NCBI RefSeq assembly: GCF_006346315.1 | Contig: NZ_VDMR01000009.1 | Location: 186,001-250,000 of the forward strand | Length of the DNA: 64,000 nt | DNA from: Nocardioides litoris | GTDB taxonomy: Bacteria; Actinomycetota; Actinomycetes; Propionibacteriales; Nocardioidaceae | Reading direction: 5' to 3' | Shown here: one piece after another, positions 42,137 to 50,384 of the stretch | How the letters are laid out: each line of letters opens with the position of its first letter | Numbering within the stretch: the stretch's first letter is position 1 | Notes under the pieces: model-generated | The model's database searches: none | Seen by the model: only the letters and a program-made list of their open reading frames with translations | What the model was told of the DNA's origin: nothing | Translations under genes and position numbers: made by a program

Positions 42137-42933
42137 CGACGACCCGACGGCCCGTGGTCGTGCCGCTGACCTCGGTGCAGGCCGTGCTGCTCATGGTCGA
42201 GCGCAACGCCATCACCTACCGCACCGCCTGGAAGCTGTTCCTCACCGGCTTCCTCGAGCCCGTCTTCTACCTGCTCTCCATCGGCATCGGCGTCGGCCAG
42301 CTCATCGAGTCCTTCGACTTCAACGGCACGTCGGTGCCCTACGCCGAGTTCGTCGCCCCCGGCATGCTCGCCGCCTCGGCGTTCAACGGAGCCCTGATGG
42401 ACTCCTGCTACAACTTCTACTTCAAGCTCAAGCACCAGCGCCTCTACGACTCGGTGCTGGCCACCCCGATGCTCACCCGCGACGTCGCGATCGGCGAGGT
42501 GGTGTGGGGCCAGCTGCGCGGCGGGTCCTACTCGGCGGCCTTCCTGGTGGTGATGCTCGCGCTGGGCTACGTCCGGTCGTGGTGGGCGCTGCTCGCGCTG
42601 CCGGCGGCCCTGCTGATCGGGTTTGCGTTCTCGGCCGCGGCGATGGCCTGGACGACGTGGTTCACCTCCTGGCAGGACTTCGAGAAGGTCTCGCTCGTCC
42701 AGGTGCCGCTGTTCCTCTTCTCGGCGACGTTCTTCCCCATCACCGCGTTCGACGGCTGGCTGCGCTGGGTCGTCGAGGTCACCCCGCTCTACCGCGGCGT
42801 GGTGCTGTGCCGCGAGCTCACCACCGGCCTGGTCACGGTCGAGTCTGCGATCTCGGTGGTCTACCTGCTGGCCATGGGCGCCGTCGGCCTCTACCTCGTG
42901 CGCCGGCGCCTCGACGCGCTGCTGCTCACGTGA
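42133..42933 (+). CDS. ABC-2 type permease 2 (NodJ/DrrB-like)
   Basis: 266 aa with six helices. It has the same landmarks as its neighbour (F-L-E-P-V-F-Y-L-L-S-I-G, F-V-A-P-G-M-L-A-A, Q-R-L-Y-D-S-V-L-A-T-P-M, L-F-L-F-S-A-T-F-F-P-I), so the two permeases look like diverged duplicates. ATGA overlap upstream. Its last 8 bp overlap the end of the convergent acetyltransferase gene. Confidence 0.9.
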   Translation: MTTTRRPVVVPLTSVQAVLLMVERNAITYRTAWKLFLTGFLEPVFYLLSIGIGVGQLIESFDFNGTSVPYAEFVAPGMLAASAFNGALMDSCYNFYFKLKHQRLYDSVLATPMLTRDVAIGEVVWGQLRGGSYSAAFLVVMLALGYVRSWWALLALPAALLIGFAFSAAAMAWTTWFTSWQDFEKVSLVQVPLFLFSATFFPITAFDGWLRWVVEVTPLYRGVVLCRELTTGLVTVESAISVVYLLAMGAVGLYLVRRRLDALLLT

Positions 42934-43447
42934 GCCGGAGCGCGTAGAACGCTGTGTCGATCCACCGGCCGTGCTTGTGGCCGACCTCGGGCAGCACCCC
43001 GACCTCCTCGAACCCGACCGCCCGGTGCAGCGCGTCGCTCGCCGGGTTGGGCAGCGCCACCACGGCCAGCACGGTGTGCACGCCGTCGTCCCGCAGGCGG
43101 CCCAGCAGCACGTCGTAGAGCGCGCGGCCGACCCCGCGCCCGCGGGCGTCGGCGGCCAGGTAGACCGAGACCTCCCGGGTGGCGTCGTACGCCGCCCGCG
43201 GCCGGTAGCCCGTCGACGAGGCGTACCCCAGCACGGACCCGTCGGACCCGCCGGACCCGCCGGACCCGCCGGCCCCGTCGGCCCCGTCGGTGGCGACGAG
43301 CAGGTGGTGCGGTGAGGCCAGCCGCTCCCGCCACGCCGACAGCGGGGGAGGTGTGGTGTCGAAGGTGGCCGTCCCGCCCCGGACCTCGGCGTCGTAGACC
43401 GCCTTGACCGCGGGCAGGTCGGCCTCGACGGCGTCGCGGACCACCAT
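42926..43447 (-). CDS. GNAT-family N-acetyltransferase
   Basis: 173 aa. The GNAT core is V-S-V-Y-L-A-A-D-A-R-G-R-G-V-G-R-A-L-Y with the acetyl-CoA loop R-G-R-G-V-G, and A-L-P-N-P-A-S-D-A-L-H-R-A-V-G-F-E-E-V-G. The order resembles phosphinothricin/methionine-sulfoximine acetyltransferases (Pat/MddA), but substrate is inference. Between beta strands it carries a Gly/Ser/Asp-rich insert (G-A-D-G-A-G-G-S-G-G-S-G-G-S) encoded by 9-bp tandem repeats near 43238-43285. ATG 43447 has CAGGAT 6 nt upstream; 29 upstream residues in frame were excluded. Confidence 0.85.
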   Translation of the reverse strand: MVVRDAVEADLPAVKAVYDAEVRGGTATFDTTPPPLSAWRERLASPHHLLVATDGADGAGGSGGSGGSDGSVLGYASSTGYRPRAAYDATREVSVYLAADARGRGVGRALYDVLLGRLRDDGVHTVLAVVALPNPASDALHRAVGFEEVGVLPEVGHKHGRWIDTAFYALRLT

Positions 43448-43453
43448 GGCTCG

Positions 43454-43459
43454 ATCCTG
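43454..43459 (-). promoter_or_regulatory. possible leaderless -10 box of the GNAT gene
   Basis: CAGGAT on the minus strand, 6 nt before the ATG. Confidence 0.4.
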
Positions 43460-43491
43460 GCAGGGTCCGGCGGTGGTTCGGGGTGGTCGCC

Positions 43492-43497
43492 TACCCT
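43492..43497 (+). promoter_or_regulatory. -10 box upstream of the DUF3046 gene
   Basis: TACCCT, 8 nt before a GTG at 43506 that opens a 7-codon ORF ending within the DUF3046 start codon. Confidence 0.45.
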
Positions 43498-43525
43498 CGG
43501 TCCCCGTGAGGGCGGCGAGGGCAGC

Positions 43526-43720
43526 GTGAGGCACACGGAGTTCTGGCAGCGGATGGAGCAGGCGCTGGGTGCGGCCTACGCCCGCTCGTGGGCCTCGTCG
43601 GTGGTCCTGGCCGACCTCGACCGCCGCACCGCCCAGCAGGCGATCGACGAGGGCGTGGCGCCCAAGCAGGTCTGGCTGGCCGTGTGGCGCCAGCTGGAGC
43701 TGCCCGACCGCGACCGCTGA
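43526..43720 (+). CDS. DUF3046 family protein
   Basis: 64 aa. Matches the small actinobacterial DUF3046 family: R-H-T-E-F-W-Q-R-M at the start, Y-A-R-S-W-A-S-S-V-V-L-A-D-L, and a C-terminal V-W-R-x-L-E-L-P-D-R-D-R. Helical and soluble; function unknown. GTG start at 43526, preceded by G-A-G-G-G and overlapped by the stop codon of a tiny upstream ORF. Confidence 0.85.
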   Translation: MRHTEFWQRMEQALGAAYARSWASSVVLADLDRRTAQQAIDEGVAPKQVWLAVWRQLELPDRDR

Positions 43721-43742
43721 GACCGGCCGCCGGGCCCGACCG

Positions 43743-43748
43743 TAGGCT
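43743..43748 (+). promoter_or_regulatory. leaderless -10 box of mtnP
   Basis: TAGGCT, 8 nt before the ATG at 43757. Confidence 0.5.
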
Positions 43749-43756
43749 CACCGGCC

Positions 43757-44572
43757 ATGACCGGACCCGCGAGCACCCCCGTGGCCGACGTCGCCGTCAT
43801 CGGCGGCACCGGCTTCTACTCCTTCCTCACCGGCGAGGTCACCGAGCACGCCGTCACGACGCCGTACGGCGACCCGTCGGGCCCCATCTCGGTGGGCGAG
43901 GTCGCCGGGCGACGGGTGGCCTTCCTGCCCCGCCACGGCGGCCACCACGACCACCCGCCGCACGGCATCCCGTTCCGCGCCAACGCCTGGGCCCTGCGCT
44001 CCCTCGGGGTGCGCCAGGTGCTCGCGCCCTGCGCGGTCGGTGGCCTGGCCGACGTCGCCCCCGGCGACGTCGTGGTGCCCGACCAGCTGGTCGACCGGAC
44101 CCACCGCCGGGTCGGGTCGTTCGTGGAGTCCGGCGCCTGCCACCTGCCCTTCGCCGACCCCTACTGCCCCGGTGTCTCCGCCGCCGCGGCCGCCGCGGCC
44201 GACGACGTGCGCCACGGCGGCACGATGGTCGTCATCGAGGGCCCGCGCTTCTCCACCCGCGCCGAGTCGCGCGACTACCTCGACCGCGGCTGGAACCTCA
44301 TCAACATGACCGGCGCCCCCGAGGCCGCGCTGGCCCGCGAGATGCTGCAGTGCTACGTCTCGATCGCCCTGGTCACCGACATGGACGCCGGCGCCGAGTC
44401 CGGCCAGGGCGTCGGCCAGGCCGAGGTCTTCGCGCTGTTCCGCAGCAACCTCGAGCGGCTCACCGCGCTGCTCACCGCCGCCATCGCCGGCCTGCCCGAT
44501 CCGGACGGCTGCTCCTGCTCGACCTGGGCCGACGACGTCGAGCTGACCTACGACGTGCCCGGGATCGGCTGA
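43757..44572 (+). CDS. mtnP: S-methyl-5'-thioadenosine phosphorylase
   Basis: 271 aa trimeric purine phosphorylase fold. V-I-G-G-T-G-F-Y near the N-terminus, phosphate-site R-H-G-G-H-H-D-H-P-P-H, I-E-G-P-R-F-S-T-R-A-E-S, and I-N-M-T-G-A-P-E-A-A-L-A-R-E. T-D-M-D-A-G carries the Asp pair expected for 6-aminopurine (MTA) rather than guanine/hypoxanthine enzymes. It cleaves MTA to adenine and 5-methylthioribose-1-phosphate in methionine salvage. The epimerase gene overlaps its stop (TGATG). Confidence 0.88.
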   Translation: MTGPASTPVADVAVIGGTGFYSFLTGEVTEHAVTTPYGDPSGPISVGEVAGRRVAFLPRHGGHHDHPPHGIPFRANAWALRSLGVRQVLAPCAVGGLADVAPGDVVVPDQLVDRTHRRVGSFVESGACHLPFADPYCPGVSAAAAAAADDVRHGGTMVVIEGPRFSTRAESRDYLDRGWNLINMTGAPEAALAREMLQCYVSIALVTDMDAGAESGQGVGQAEVFALFRSNLERLTALLTAAIAGLPDPDGCSCSTWADDVELTYDVPGIG

Positions 44573-45633
44573 TGCGCGTCCTGCTCACCGGGTCGGCCGG
44601 GTTCATCGGCACCGCGATCGGCACCGCGCTGGAGGCCGACGGCCACGACGTGGTCCGGGTCGACCTGATGCTGCCCCAGGCGCACGGCGCCACCGAGCCG
44701 CCCTCCGGCACCCACCGGCTCGACGTCCGCGACGCCGTCGACGGCGCGGAGTGGGCGCCGCTGCTCGACGGCGTCGACGCGGTGTGCCACCAGGCCGCCG
44801 TCGTCGGCGCCGGGGTCACGGTGGCCGACCTGCCGGCGTACGCCTCGCACAACGACCTCGGCACCGCCGCGCTGCTGGCGGCCATGCACGACCACGACGT
44901 GCACCGGCTGGTGCTGGCCAGCTCGATGGTGGTCTACGGCGAGGGCCGCTACACCTGCGCCGAGCACGGCGACCAGGCGCCGCCGGCACGCACCGTCGAG
45001 GCGCTGGAGGGCGGCGACTTCGAGAACCACTGCGCCACCTGCGGCGCGCCGCTGGCGTGGGCCACGGTCGACGAGGGAGCCCGGCTCGACCCCCGCAGCT
45101 CCTACGCCGCCAGCAAGCTCGCCCAGGAGCACTACGCCGCGGCGTGGGTCCGGCAGGCGGGGGCGCACGCGGTGGCCCTGCGCTACCACAACGTCTACGG
45201 CCCGGGGATGCCGCGCGACACGCCCTACAGCGGCGTCGCGGCGATGTTCCGCTCCTCCCTGGAGCGCGGAGAGCGGCCGCGGGTCTACGAGGACGGCGGC
45301 CAGGCCCGCGACTTCGTGCACGTCGACGACGTCGCCCGGGCCAACGTGCGCGCGCTGGAGTCGGTCCTCGCCGGCCCCGACGACCGCCCGCCGTCGTACG
45401 CCGCCTACAACGTCGCCTCCGGCCACCCGGTCACGATCCTGGAGGTCGCCCGGCTGGTCGCCGAGGGCACCGGGACCGACATCGAGCCGGAGGTCACCGG
45501 CGGCTTCCGCCTCGGCGACGTCCGCCACGTGGTCGCCTCGCCCGCCCGGGCCGCCGCCGAGCTGGCGTTCACCGCCCAGGTGCTCCCGGCCGACGGCCTG
45601 CGCGCCTTCGCGACCGCGCCGCTGCGCGCCTGA
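44572..45633 (+). CDS. NAD-dependent nucleotide-sugar epimerase (dTDP-rhamnose 4-epimerase-like)
   Basis: 353 aa extended SDR. Rossmann T-G-S-A-G-F-I-G at residues 6-13, S-S-M-V-V-Y-G near 120, and Y-A-A-S-K as the Y-x3-K catalytic pair. An insert between about 125 and 165 carries C-A-E-H-G and C-A-T-C-G, Cys/His pairs that look like a small metal-binding knuckle. Similar Cys-bearing inserts occur in WbiB-type dTDP-L-rhamnose 4-epimerases, so that activity is the best guess. Coupling to mtnP by a 1-nt overlap looks positional rather than metabolic. Confidence 0.75.
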   Translation: MRVLLTGSAGFIGTAIGTALEADGHDVVRVDLMLPQAHGATEPPSGTHRLDVRDAVDGAEWAPLLDGVDAVCHQAAVVGAGVTVADLPAYASHNDLGTAALLAAMHDHDVHRLVLASSMVVYGEGRYTCAEHGDQAPPARTVEALEGGDFENHCATCGAPLAWATVDEGARLDPRSSYAASKLAQEHYAAAWVRQAGAHAVALRYHNVYGPGMPRDTPYSGVAAMFRSSLERGERPRVYEDGGQARDFVHVDDVARANVRALESVLAGPDDRPPSYAAYNVASGHPVTILEVARLVAEGTGTDIEPEVTGGFRLGDVRHVVASPARAAAELAFTAQVLPADGLRAFATAPLRA

Positions 45634-45671
45634 CCTCCCCGCGGGGCGCCCACCACGCGCTCACCACGCGC

Positions 45672-47063
45672 TCACCACTGGGTGAAGACCAGCTGCTGGT
45701 GCAGCACCGCGACCGCGACCTGCACGGCGAGGGCGGTGCGGCGCCAGCGCGGTGGCAGGAGCACGGCCGAGAGGAGCAGCCAGGGCGTCCAGGGCAGCCA
45801 GATGCGCTCGACCTCGGCCCGGCTCATCGCCGAGAGGGTCGCGGCGAGGATCGCGGCGGCGGCGGAGAGCACCAGCAGCACCGCGGTGCGCCGCTCCGTG
45901 ACCTCACCGGGTCCCGCGCCCCGGACGGTCGCCCGGACGCCGGGCAGGGCGCAGGCGACGCCGACGAGCGCGAGCGGCCCCGCCCCGACCGCGAGGGCGG
46001 CGAGGTTGGCCCAGCTCCAGTAGGCCTGCGGTCGCTGCGAGGCCAGGCCGGCGTAGTAGCGGTCGTGGAGGGGCCCGTAGGCCTCCCACCACCAGAAGCC
46101 GAACAGGCCGAAGACGACGACCACCACCAGGGCTCCGCCGACCGCCCAGGGCAGCGCGCGCCAGGACCGGGCGGCCGCGAGGACGGCCAGGGCGACCGGG
46201 CCGAGCAGCAGCAAGCCGTAGGACATGTGGACGGCGAGGCCCAGCACGAGCCCGGCGGCGACCGACCACGGGACCGCCGTGCGCCGCCCGGCCCGCCAGG
46301 CCGCCGCGGCGACGGCGAGCAGGGCCAGCCCCCAGGCCGAGACGGCGGCGAACACCCCGTCGCCGGAGACCGCCATCAGCACCGCGCCGGGGGTGAGGAC
46401 CAGGAACGGCGCGGCCCGCCGGGCCACGCCCTCGGCGTCGAGCGCTCGGAGCGCCACGAGGGCGGCGGGGGCGGTCGAGGCGGCGACGAGGGTGACCACG
46501 AGGCCGACGCCCCAGGACGTGGTGACCCCCAGCCGCACCAGGAGCACGAAGAACAGCAGCGCACCCGGTGGGTGGCCGGAGACGTGCGTGGGCCAGCTGT
46601 CCGGCTCGCCGTAGGTGATCCGGCTGACGAAGGTGTCGAGCAGCATCGGCACGTCGGTGATGGTGCGGGCGGTCGCGAGGTACTCGCCCGGCATCTCCTC
46701 CACGCGTGAGAGCCCCTCGGGCCCGTCGACGTAGGCCAGCGCCAGCAACCAGGCCACACCGGCGGCGTACGACGACGCCAGGACCAGCGGCCAGCGCACG
46801 GTCGCCAGGAGCCGGGGGAGCACCAGCCAGGCGAGCACCGCCACCACGAGCAGGCGGATGGTGCCCTCGGACAGCCACGGCTTGACGTCGAGGTAGCCCC
46901 GCAGCGGGGGCAGGGACTGCTCGCCCTCGACGGGGCGGCGCGCCATCGGGTCGAAGCCGAGCCAGCCGGGCAGCTCGAACGCGAGGACCACCAGCGCGAC
47001 CGTGCCGACGATGCCGGCCAGGCCGGCCCGGACTACTGCGCGCGGGGCCGGTTCGACGCTCAT
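45672..47063 (-). CDS. polytopic membrane protein, GT-C glycosyltransferase-like
   Basis: 463 aa with about 11-12 predicted transmembrane helices. A periplasmic loop holds V-S-G-H-P-P-G-A-L-L-F-F near 165, a motif seen in GT-C mannosyl/arabinosyltransferase-like proteins (PMT/GT39 and GT87 types). No soluble domain. It diverges from the glycosyltransferase operon, with which it may share a lipid-linked sugar pathway. ATG with TAGGCT 7 nt upstream. Exact family and substrate are uncertain. Confidence 0.7.
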   Translation of the reverse strand: MSVEPAPRAVVRAGLAGIVGTVALVVLAFELPGWLGFDPMARRPVEGEQSLPPLRGYLDVKPWLSEGTIRLLVVAVLAWLVLPRLLATVRWPLVLASSYAAGVAWLLALAYVDGPEGLSRVEEMPGEYLATARTITDVPMLLDTFVSRITYGEPDSWPTHVSGHPPGALLFFVLLVRLGVTTSWGVGLVVTLVAASTAPAALVALRALDAEGVARRAAPFLVLTPGAVLMAVSGDGVFAAVSAWGLALLAVAAAAWRAGRRTAVPWSVAAGLVLGLAVHMSYGLLLLGPVALAVLAAARSWRALPWAVGGALVVVVVFGLFGFWWWEAYGPLHDRYYAGLASQRPQAYWSWANLAALAVGAGPLALVGVACALPGVRATVRGAGPGEVTERRTAVLLVLSAAAAILAATLSAMSRAEVERIWLPWTPWLLLSAVLLPPRWRRTALAVQVAVAVLHQQLVFTQW

Positions 47064-47070
47064 CGGGGCG

Positions 47071-47076
47071 AGCCTA
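47071..47076 (-). promoter_or_regulatory. leaderless -10 box of the membrane protein gene
   Basis: TAGGCT on the minus strand, 7 nt before the ATG at 47063. Confidence 0.5.
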
Positions 47077-47181
47077 GGCCCGCCCCGGGCACCCCGTCGG
47101 TGGCCCCCGTGCGCCGTTCCCTCGACCCGCGGGTGGACAGCGCACGACCCCAGGGGTGGAGGCAGGTGACCACCGGGTCCC

Positions 47182-47187
47182 TACGGT
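47182..47187 (+). promoter_or_regulatory. leaderless -10 box of the GT2 operon
   Basis: TACGGT, 9 nt before the ATG at 47197. Confidence 0.45.
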
Positions 47188-47196
47188 CGGACAACG

Positions 47197-47856
47197 ATGC
47201 CTGACTGCGACCTGATCCTGCCCTGCCGAGACGAGGCGGCCGCCCTGCGGAGCCTCCTCCCGAGCATCCCGCCGTCCCTGTCGGTGATCGTCGTCGACAA
47301 CGGGTCGACGGACGGCACGGCCGAGGTCGCCCGGGGGCTGGGCGCCCGCGTCGTGACGGAGACCACACCGGGGTACGGCGCCGCCGTGCACGCCGGACTG
47401 CTCGCGGCGACGAACCCCTTCGTGGCGTTCATGGATGGAGACGGGTCCTTCGACCCCGACGAGGTGCTGCTGCTGCTCGACGACGTGCGCAGCGGCCGGG
47501 CCGACATCGCCGTCGGTCGCCGGCGGCCGGTGCGCCGCGGCGTGTGGCCCTGGCACGCCCGCGCCGGCAACGCGCTCATCGTGGCCTGGCTGCGTCGCCG
47601 GATCGACCTCGACGCCCACGACATCGCGCCGATGCGGGTCTGCCGGCGCGACGCGCTCCTGGAGCTCGGGGTGACCGACCGGCGCTTCGGCTACCCGGTC
47701 GAGATGCTGCAGCGCGCCACCGCCGCCGGGTGGCGGTTCGCCGAGCGCGACGTCGCCTACCACCCGCGCGCCGAGGGCACCCGGTCCAAGGTCTCCGGCT
47801 CGGTCGTCGGCACCGCGCGCACCGCGCGCGACTTCGCCAAGGTGCTCAGCCGATGA
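47197..47856 (+). CDS. family 2 glycosyltransferase (DPM-like)
   Basis: 219 aa single-domain GT-A enzyme. D-L-I-L-P-C-R-D-E, I-V-V-D-N-G-S-T-D-G-T-A, A-F-M-D-G-D-G-S-F-D-P-D with the metal D-x-D, and R-F-G-Y-P-V-E-M-L-Q near the acceptor site. No membrane helices, unlike many DPM synthases. First gene of an operon whose later members are DUF2064, methyltransferase and molybdo-oxidoreductase; all but one junction are 4-nt ATGA/GTGA overlaps. Confidence 0.9.
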   Translation: MPDCDLILPCRDEAAALRSLLPSIPPSLSVIVVDNGSTDGTAEVARGLGARVVTETTPGYGAAVHAGLLAATNPFVAFMDGDGSFDPDEVLLLLDDVRSGRADIAVGRRRPVRRGVWPWHARAGNALIVAWLRRRIDLDAHDIAPMRVCRRDALLELGVTDRRFGYPVEMLQRATAAGWRFAERDVAYHPRAEGTRSKVSGSVVGTARTARDFAKVLSR

Positions 47857-48524
47857 GCGGGCCGCTGGACGGCTGGACCGCGCTCGTGGTGGCCAAGGCG
47901 CCCGTCGCCGGCCTGGCCAAGACCCGCCTGGCCGCCGGGGTGGGGGAGCAGGCCGCGGCCGACCTCGCGGCCGCCGCGCTGCTCGACACCCTCGACGCCG
48001 CCGGGCACGCCGTACGCCGGGTCGTGGCCATGACCGGTGACCTCGACAGCGCCGAGCGGTCCGCCGAGCTCCGTGGCGCCCTGGCGGGCTGGACCGTGGT
48101 GCCGCAGCGCGGCGACGGGTTCGACGAGCGGCTCGCCGCCGCCCACCTCGACGCCGCGCGCGTGGCACCCGGGCCGGTCGTGCAGGTCGGCATGGACACC
48201 CCGCAGGTCACCCCGGCCCTCCTCGACGAGGTCGCCGCGGGCCTGCTGCGCCACGACGCGGTGCTCGGGCCGGCCGACGACGGCGGCTGGTGGGTGCTCG
48301 CGCTGCGCGACCCGGCCGCGGCCGACTGCCTGCGCGGTGTCCCGATGTCCACGGACGGCACGTACGATGCGACGAGGGCCGCGCTCGTGGCGGCCGGGCT
48401 CGACGTCGGCGCTGCCGTGGAGCTCTCCGACGTCGACACCGTCGACGACGCAGACCGGGTCGCCCGGTCAGCGCCCGCGACCCGCTTCGGTCGCGGCTGG
48501 CTCGACAGGGTGGTGGCGCAATGA
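47853..48524 (+). CDS. DUF2064 / TIGR04282-type nucleotidyl- or glycosyltransferase-like protein
   Basis: 223 aa. Matches the DUF2064 family: V-V-A-K-A-P-V-A-G-L-A-K-T-R-L at the start, R-G-D-G-F-D-E-R-L, Q-V-G-M-D-T-P-Q-V-T, G-P-A-D-D-G-G-W-W-V-L-A-L. The fold is GT-A/nucleotidyltransferase-like and the family is annotated in databases as an arsenosugar-biosynthesis glycosyltransferase subfamily, a label I would not extend here. ATGA overlap at both ends. Confidence 0.85.
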   Translation: MSGPLDGWTALVVAKAPVAGLAKTRLAAGVGEQAAADLAAAALLDTLDAAGHAVRRVVAMTGDLDSAERSAELRGALAGWTVVPQRGDGFDERLAAAHLDAARVAPGPVVQVGMDTPQVTPALLDEVAAGLLRHDAVLGPADDGGWWVLALRDPAAADCLRGVPMSTDGTYDATRAALVAAGLDVGAAVELSDVDTVDDADRVARSAPATRFGRGWLDRVVAQ

Positions 48525-49186
48525 CCGACCAGCTCAACCGGCCCGACGAGATGTCGTTCTCGGAGGTCTTCTCCGACGCCCTGCGCGGGCATCCCTGCCA
48601 GGTGCTGGGCCTCGACGCCGAGCCCTCCGTCCTCCCCGTGGAGGACTGGACCCGGCCCGCCGAGGGCCACGACCACGCCCTGCTCGACCTGTGCCGCGGC
48701 GCCACGCTCGACATCGGTTGCGGGCCGGGCCGGATGACCGCGGCCCTGGTGCAGCGCGGCCTGCCGGCCCTGGGCATCGACGTGGTGCCCGAGGCGGTCT
48801 CCCAGACCGTCGAGCGCGGCGCGACCGCGATGCGCCGCGACGTCTTCGACCGCCTGCCGCGCGAGGGCCGGTGGTCGACCGTGCTGCTGGCCGACGGCAA
48901 CGTCGGCATCGGGGGCGACCCGGTGCAGCTGCTGCGCCGCGTCCGCGAGCTGATGACCGCGCGCGGCCGCGCCGTGGTCGAGGTGGCGCCGCCGGGCGTC
49001 CCGGCCACCGTGTCGTGGGCGGCGCTGGAGTGCCGCGGCGTGCGCAGCCGGCCCTTCCGCTGGGCCGTGCTCGGTGTCGACGACGTCGACCGGGTGGCTC
49101 GCGAGGCCGGTCTGCGCGTCGCCGGCACCACCCAGCACGGCTCGCGCTGGGTCTCCCTGCTCGTGCCGCGCGGCGGTGTCGGGTGA
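48521..49186 (+). CDS. class I SAM-dependent methyltransferase
   Basis: 221 aa. SAM motif L-D-I-G-C-G-P-G-R-M-T near residue 66, motif II acidic G-I-D-V-V-P-E, and V-L-L-A-D-G-N-V-G-I-G-G-D-P near 125, a pattern seen in the methyltransferases that sit beside DUF2064 genes in actinobacteria. No membrane segment. Substrate unknown; the operon suggests a glycosylated small molecule or lipid. Confidence 0.85.
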   Translation: MTDQLNRPDEMSFSEVFSDALRGHPCQVLGLDAEPSVLPVEDWTRPAEGHDHALLDLCRGATLDIGCGPGRMTAALVQRGLPALGIDVVPEAVSQTVERGATAMRRDVFDRLPREGRWSTVLLADGNVGIGGDPVQLLRRVRELMTARGRAVVEVAPPGVPATVSWAALECRGVRSRPFRWAVLGVDDVDRVAREAGLRVAGTTQHGSRWVSLLVPRGGVG

Positions 49187-49195
49187 TGATCACCC
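49181..49195. other. perfect palindrome just before the molybdo-oxidoreductase start
   Basis: GGGTGAT-G-ATCACCC, spanning the methyltransferase stop and ending 1 nt before the next ATG. No ribosome binding site is visible there, so the structure could influence coupling between the two genes. Confidence 0.5.
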
Positions 49196-49196
49196 G

Positions 49197-50384
49197 ATGA
49201 CCTCACGTGCAGCCGGGCTGGTGCCCAGCCCCGATCGCTTCACCTCCCGGCTGCGCAGCCCGGCCGTGGCCGCGCGGGTGGGGCTCTGGCTCGGCATCAC
49301 CTTCGGCGTCTGCTTCCTGACCGGCCTGCTCAGCCACTACGCCCAGCAGCCGAGCCAGCCGGTGCCGTTCCCGACCAGCCCGTCGTGGGGCTACCGGCTC
49401 ACCCAGGGCCTGCACGTGGTCGCCGGCACCGCCGCCGTGCCGCTGCTGCTGGTCAAGCTCTGGACTGTCTACCCGCGGTTGTTCGAACGGGTCGGCCCCT
49501 TCCGGCCGGGGCCGCTCCTCGTCACCGTCCTCGAGCGGCTCTCCATCGCCGTCCTCGTCGCCACCGCGGTCTTCCAGCTCGCGATCGGGCTCGCCAACAG
49601 CGCCCAGTGGTACCCCTGGACGTTCTCGTTCCGGGCCACCCACTACGCGACGTCCTTCGTCCTCATCGGGGCGCTGGTCGTGCACATCGCGGTCAAGCTC
49701 CCGGTGATCCGCCGGGCGCTCGGCGCCGACGTCGACGACGAGTCCCAGGACCGCGAGTCGGCGCGCTCGCCCCGGGGCACGCAGGGCGTCTTGAGCCGCC
49801 GTGGCCTGCTGCGCACCACCTGGCTGGCCGCGGGCGTGGCCGCCCTGGCCGTGGCCGGACAGTCGGTGCCCGGGCTGCGGCAGGTGTCGGTCTTCGGGGT
49901 CCGCTCCGGTGACGGGCCGCAGGGCATCCCGATCAACGGCTCGGCCGCCGCGGCCGGCGTGGTCCCCGCCGTCACCAGCGAGGCCTGGCGGCTGTCGGTG
50001 AGCCACGGTGAGCGGTCGGTCGAGCTCAGCCGCGACGACCTGCTGGCCATGCCGCAGCGCACCGAGACGCTGCCCATCGCGTGCGTCGAGGGCTGGAGCG
50101 CGAGCGGCACGTGGAGCGGCGTGCGGGTCCGCGACCTGCTGGCGCTCGTCGACGCCCCGGCCGACAGCGACCTGCGGGTCCGCTCGATGCAGACCGACGG
50201 GCCGTCGTACACGGTGACGACGCTGCAGGGGAACTTCGCCGCCGACGACCGCACCCTGCTCGCCCTGGGGCTCGACGGCGAGACGCTGGCCCTCGACCAC
50301 GGCTACCCCTGCCGCATCATCGCGCCCAACCGGCCCGGCGTGCTGCAGACCAAGTGGGTCGGCTCGATCGAGGTGCTGGCGTGA
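49197..50384 (+). CDS. membrane-anchored sulfite-oxidase-family molybdopterin oxidoreductase
   Basis: 395 aa. The N-terminal half has about four helices in a cytochrome b561-like arrangement with spaced His residues (L-L-S-H-Y, G-L-H-V-V-A, A-T-H-Y-A-T-S-F, V-V-H-I-A-V-K). After a short loop comes another hydrophobic segment behind R-R-G-L-L-R-T-T-W. The C-terminal half is the Mo-pterin domain, with I-A-C-V-E-G-W-S holding the Mo-ligating Cys and H-G-Y-P-C-R-I-I-A-P plus K-W-V-G-S-I-E-V. It probably passes electrons from an extracytoplasmic substrate into the membrane. ATG 49197 gives the natural N-terminus. Confidence 0.85.
   Translation: MTSRAAGLVPSPDRFTSRLRSPAVAARVGLWLGITFGVCFLTGLLSHYAQQPSQPVPFPTSPSWGYRLTQGLHVVAGTAAVPLLLVKLWTVYPRLFERVGPFRPGPLLVTVLERLSIAVLVATAVFQLAIGLANSAQWYPWTFSFRATHYATSFVLIGALVVHIAVKLPVIRRALGADVDDESQDRESARSPRGTQGVLSRRGLLRTTWLAAGVAALAVAGQSVPGLRQVSVFGVRSGDGPQGIPINGSAAAAGVVPAVTSEAWRLSVSHGERSVELSRDDLLAMPQRTETLPIACVEGWSASGTWSGVRVRDLLALVDAPADSDLRVRSMQTDGPSYTVTTLQGNFAADDRTLLALGLDGETLALDHGYPCRIIAPNRPGVLQTKWVGSIEVLA

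Noticed and set aside
47853..48524. Arsenosugar biosynthesis from the DUF2064 gene
   Set aside because: No arsenic methyltransferase (ArsM) or radical-SAM ArsS is seen; the database name covers many unrelated operons.
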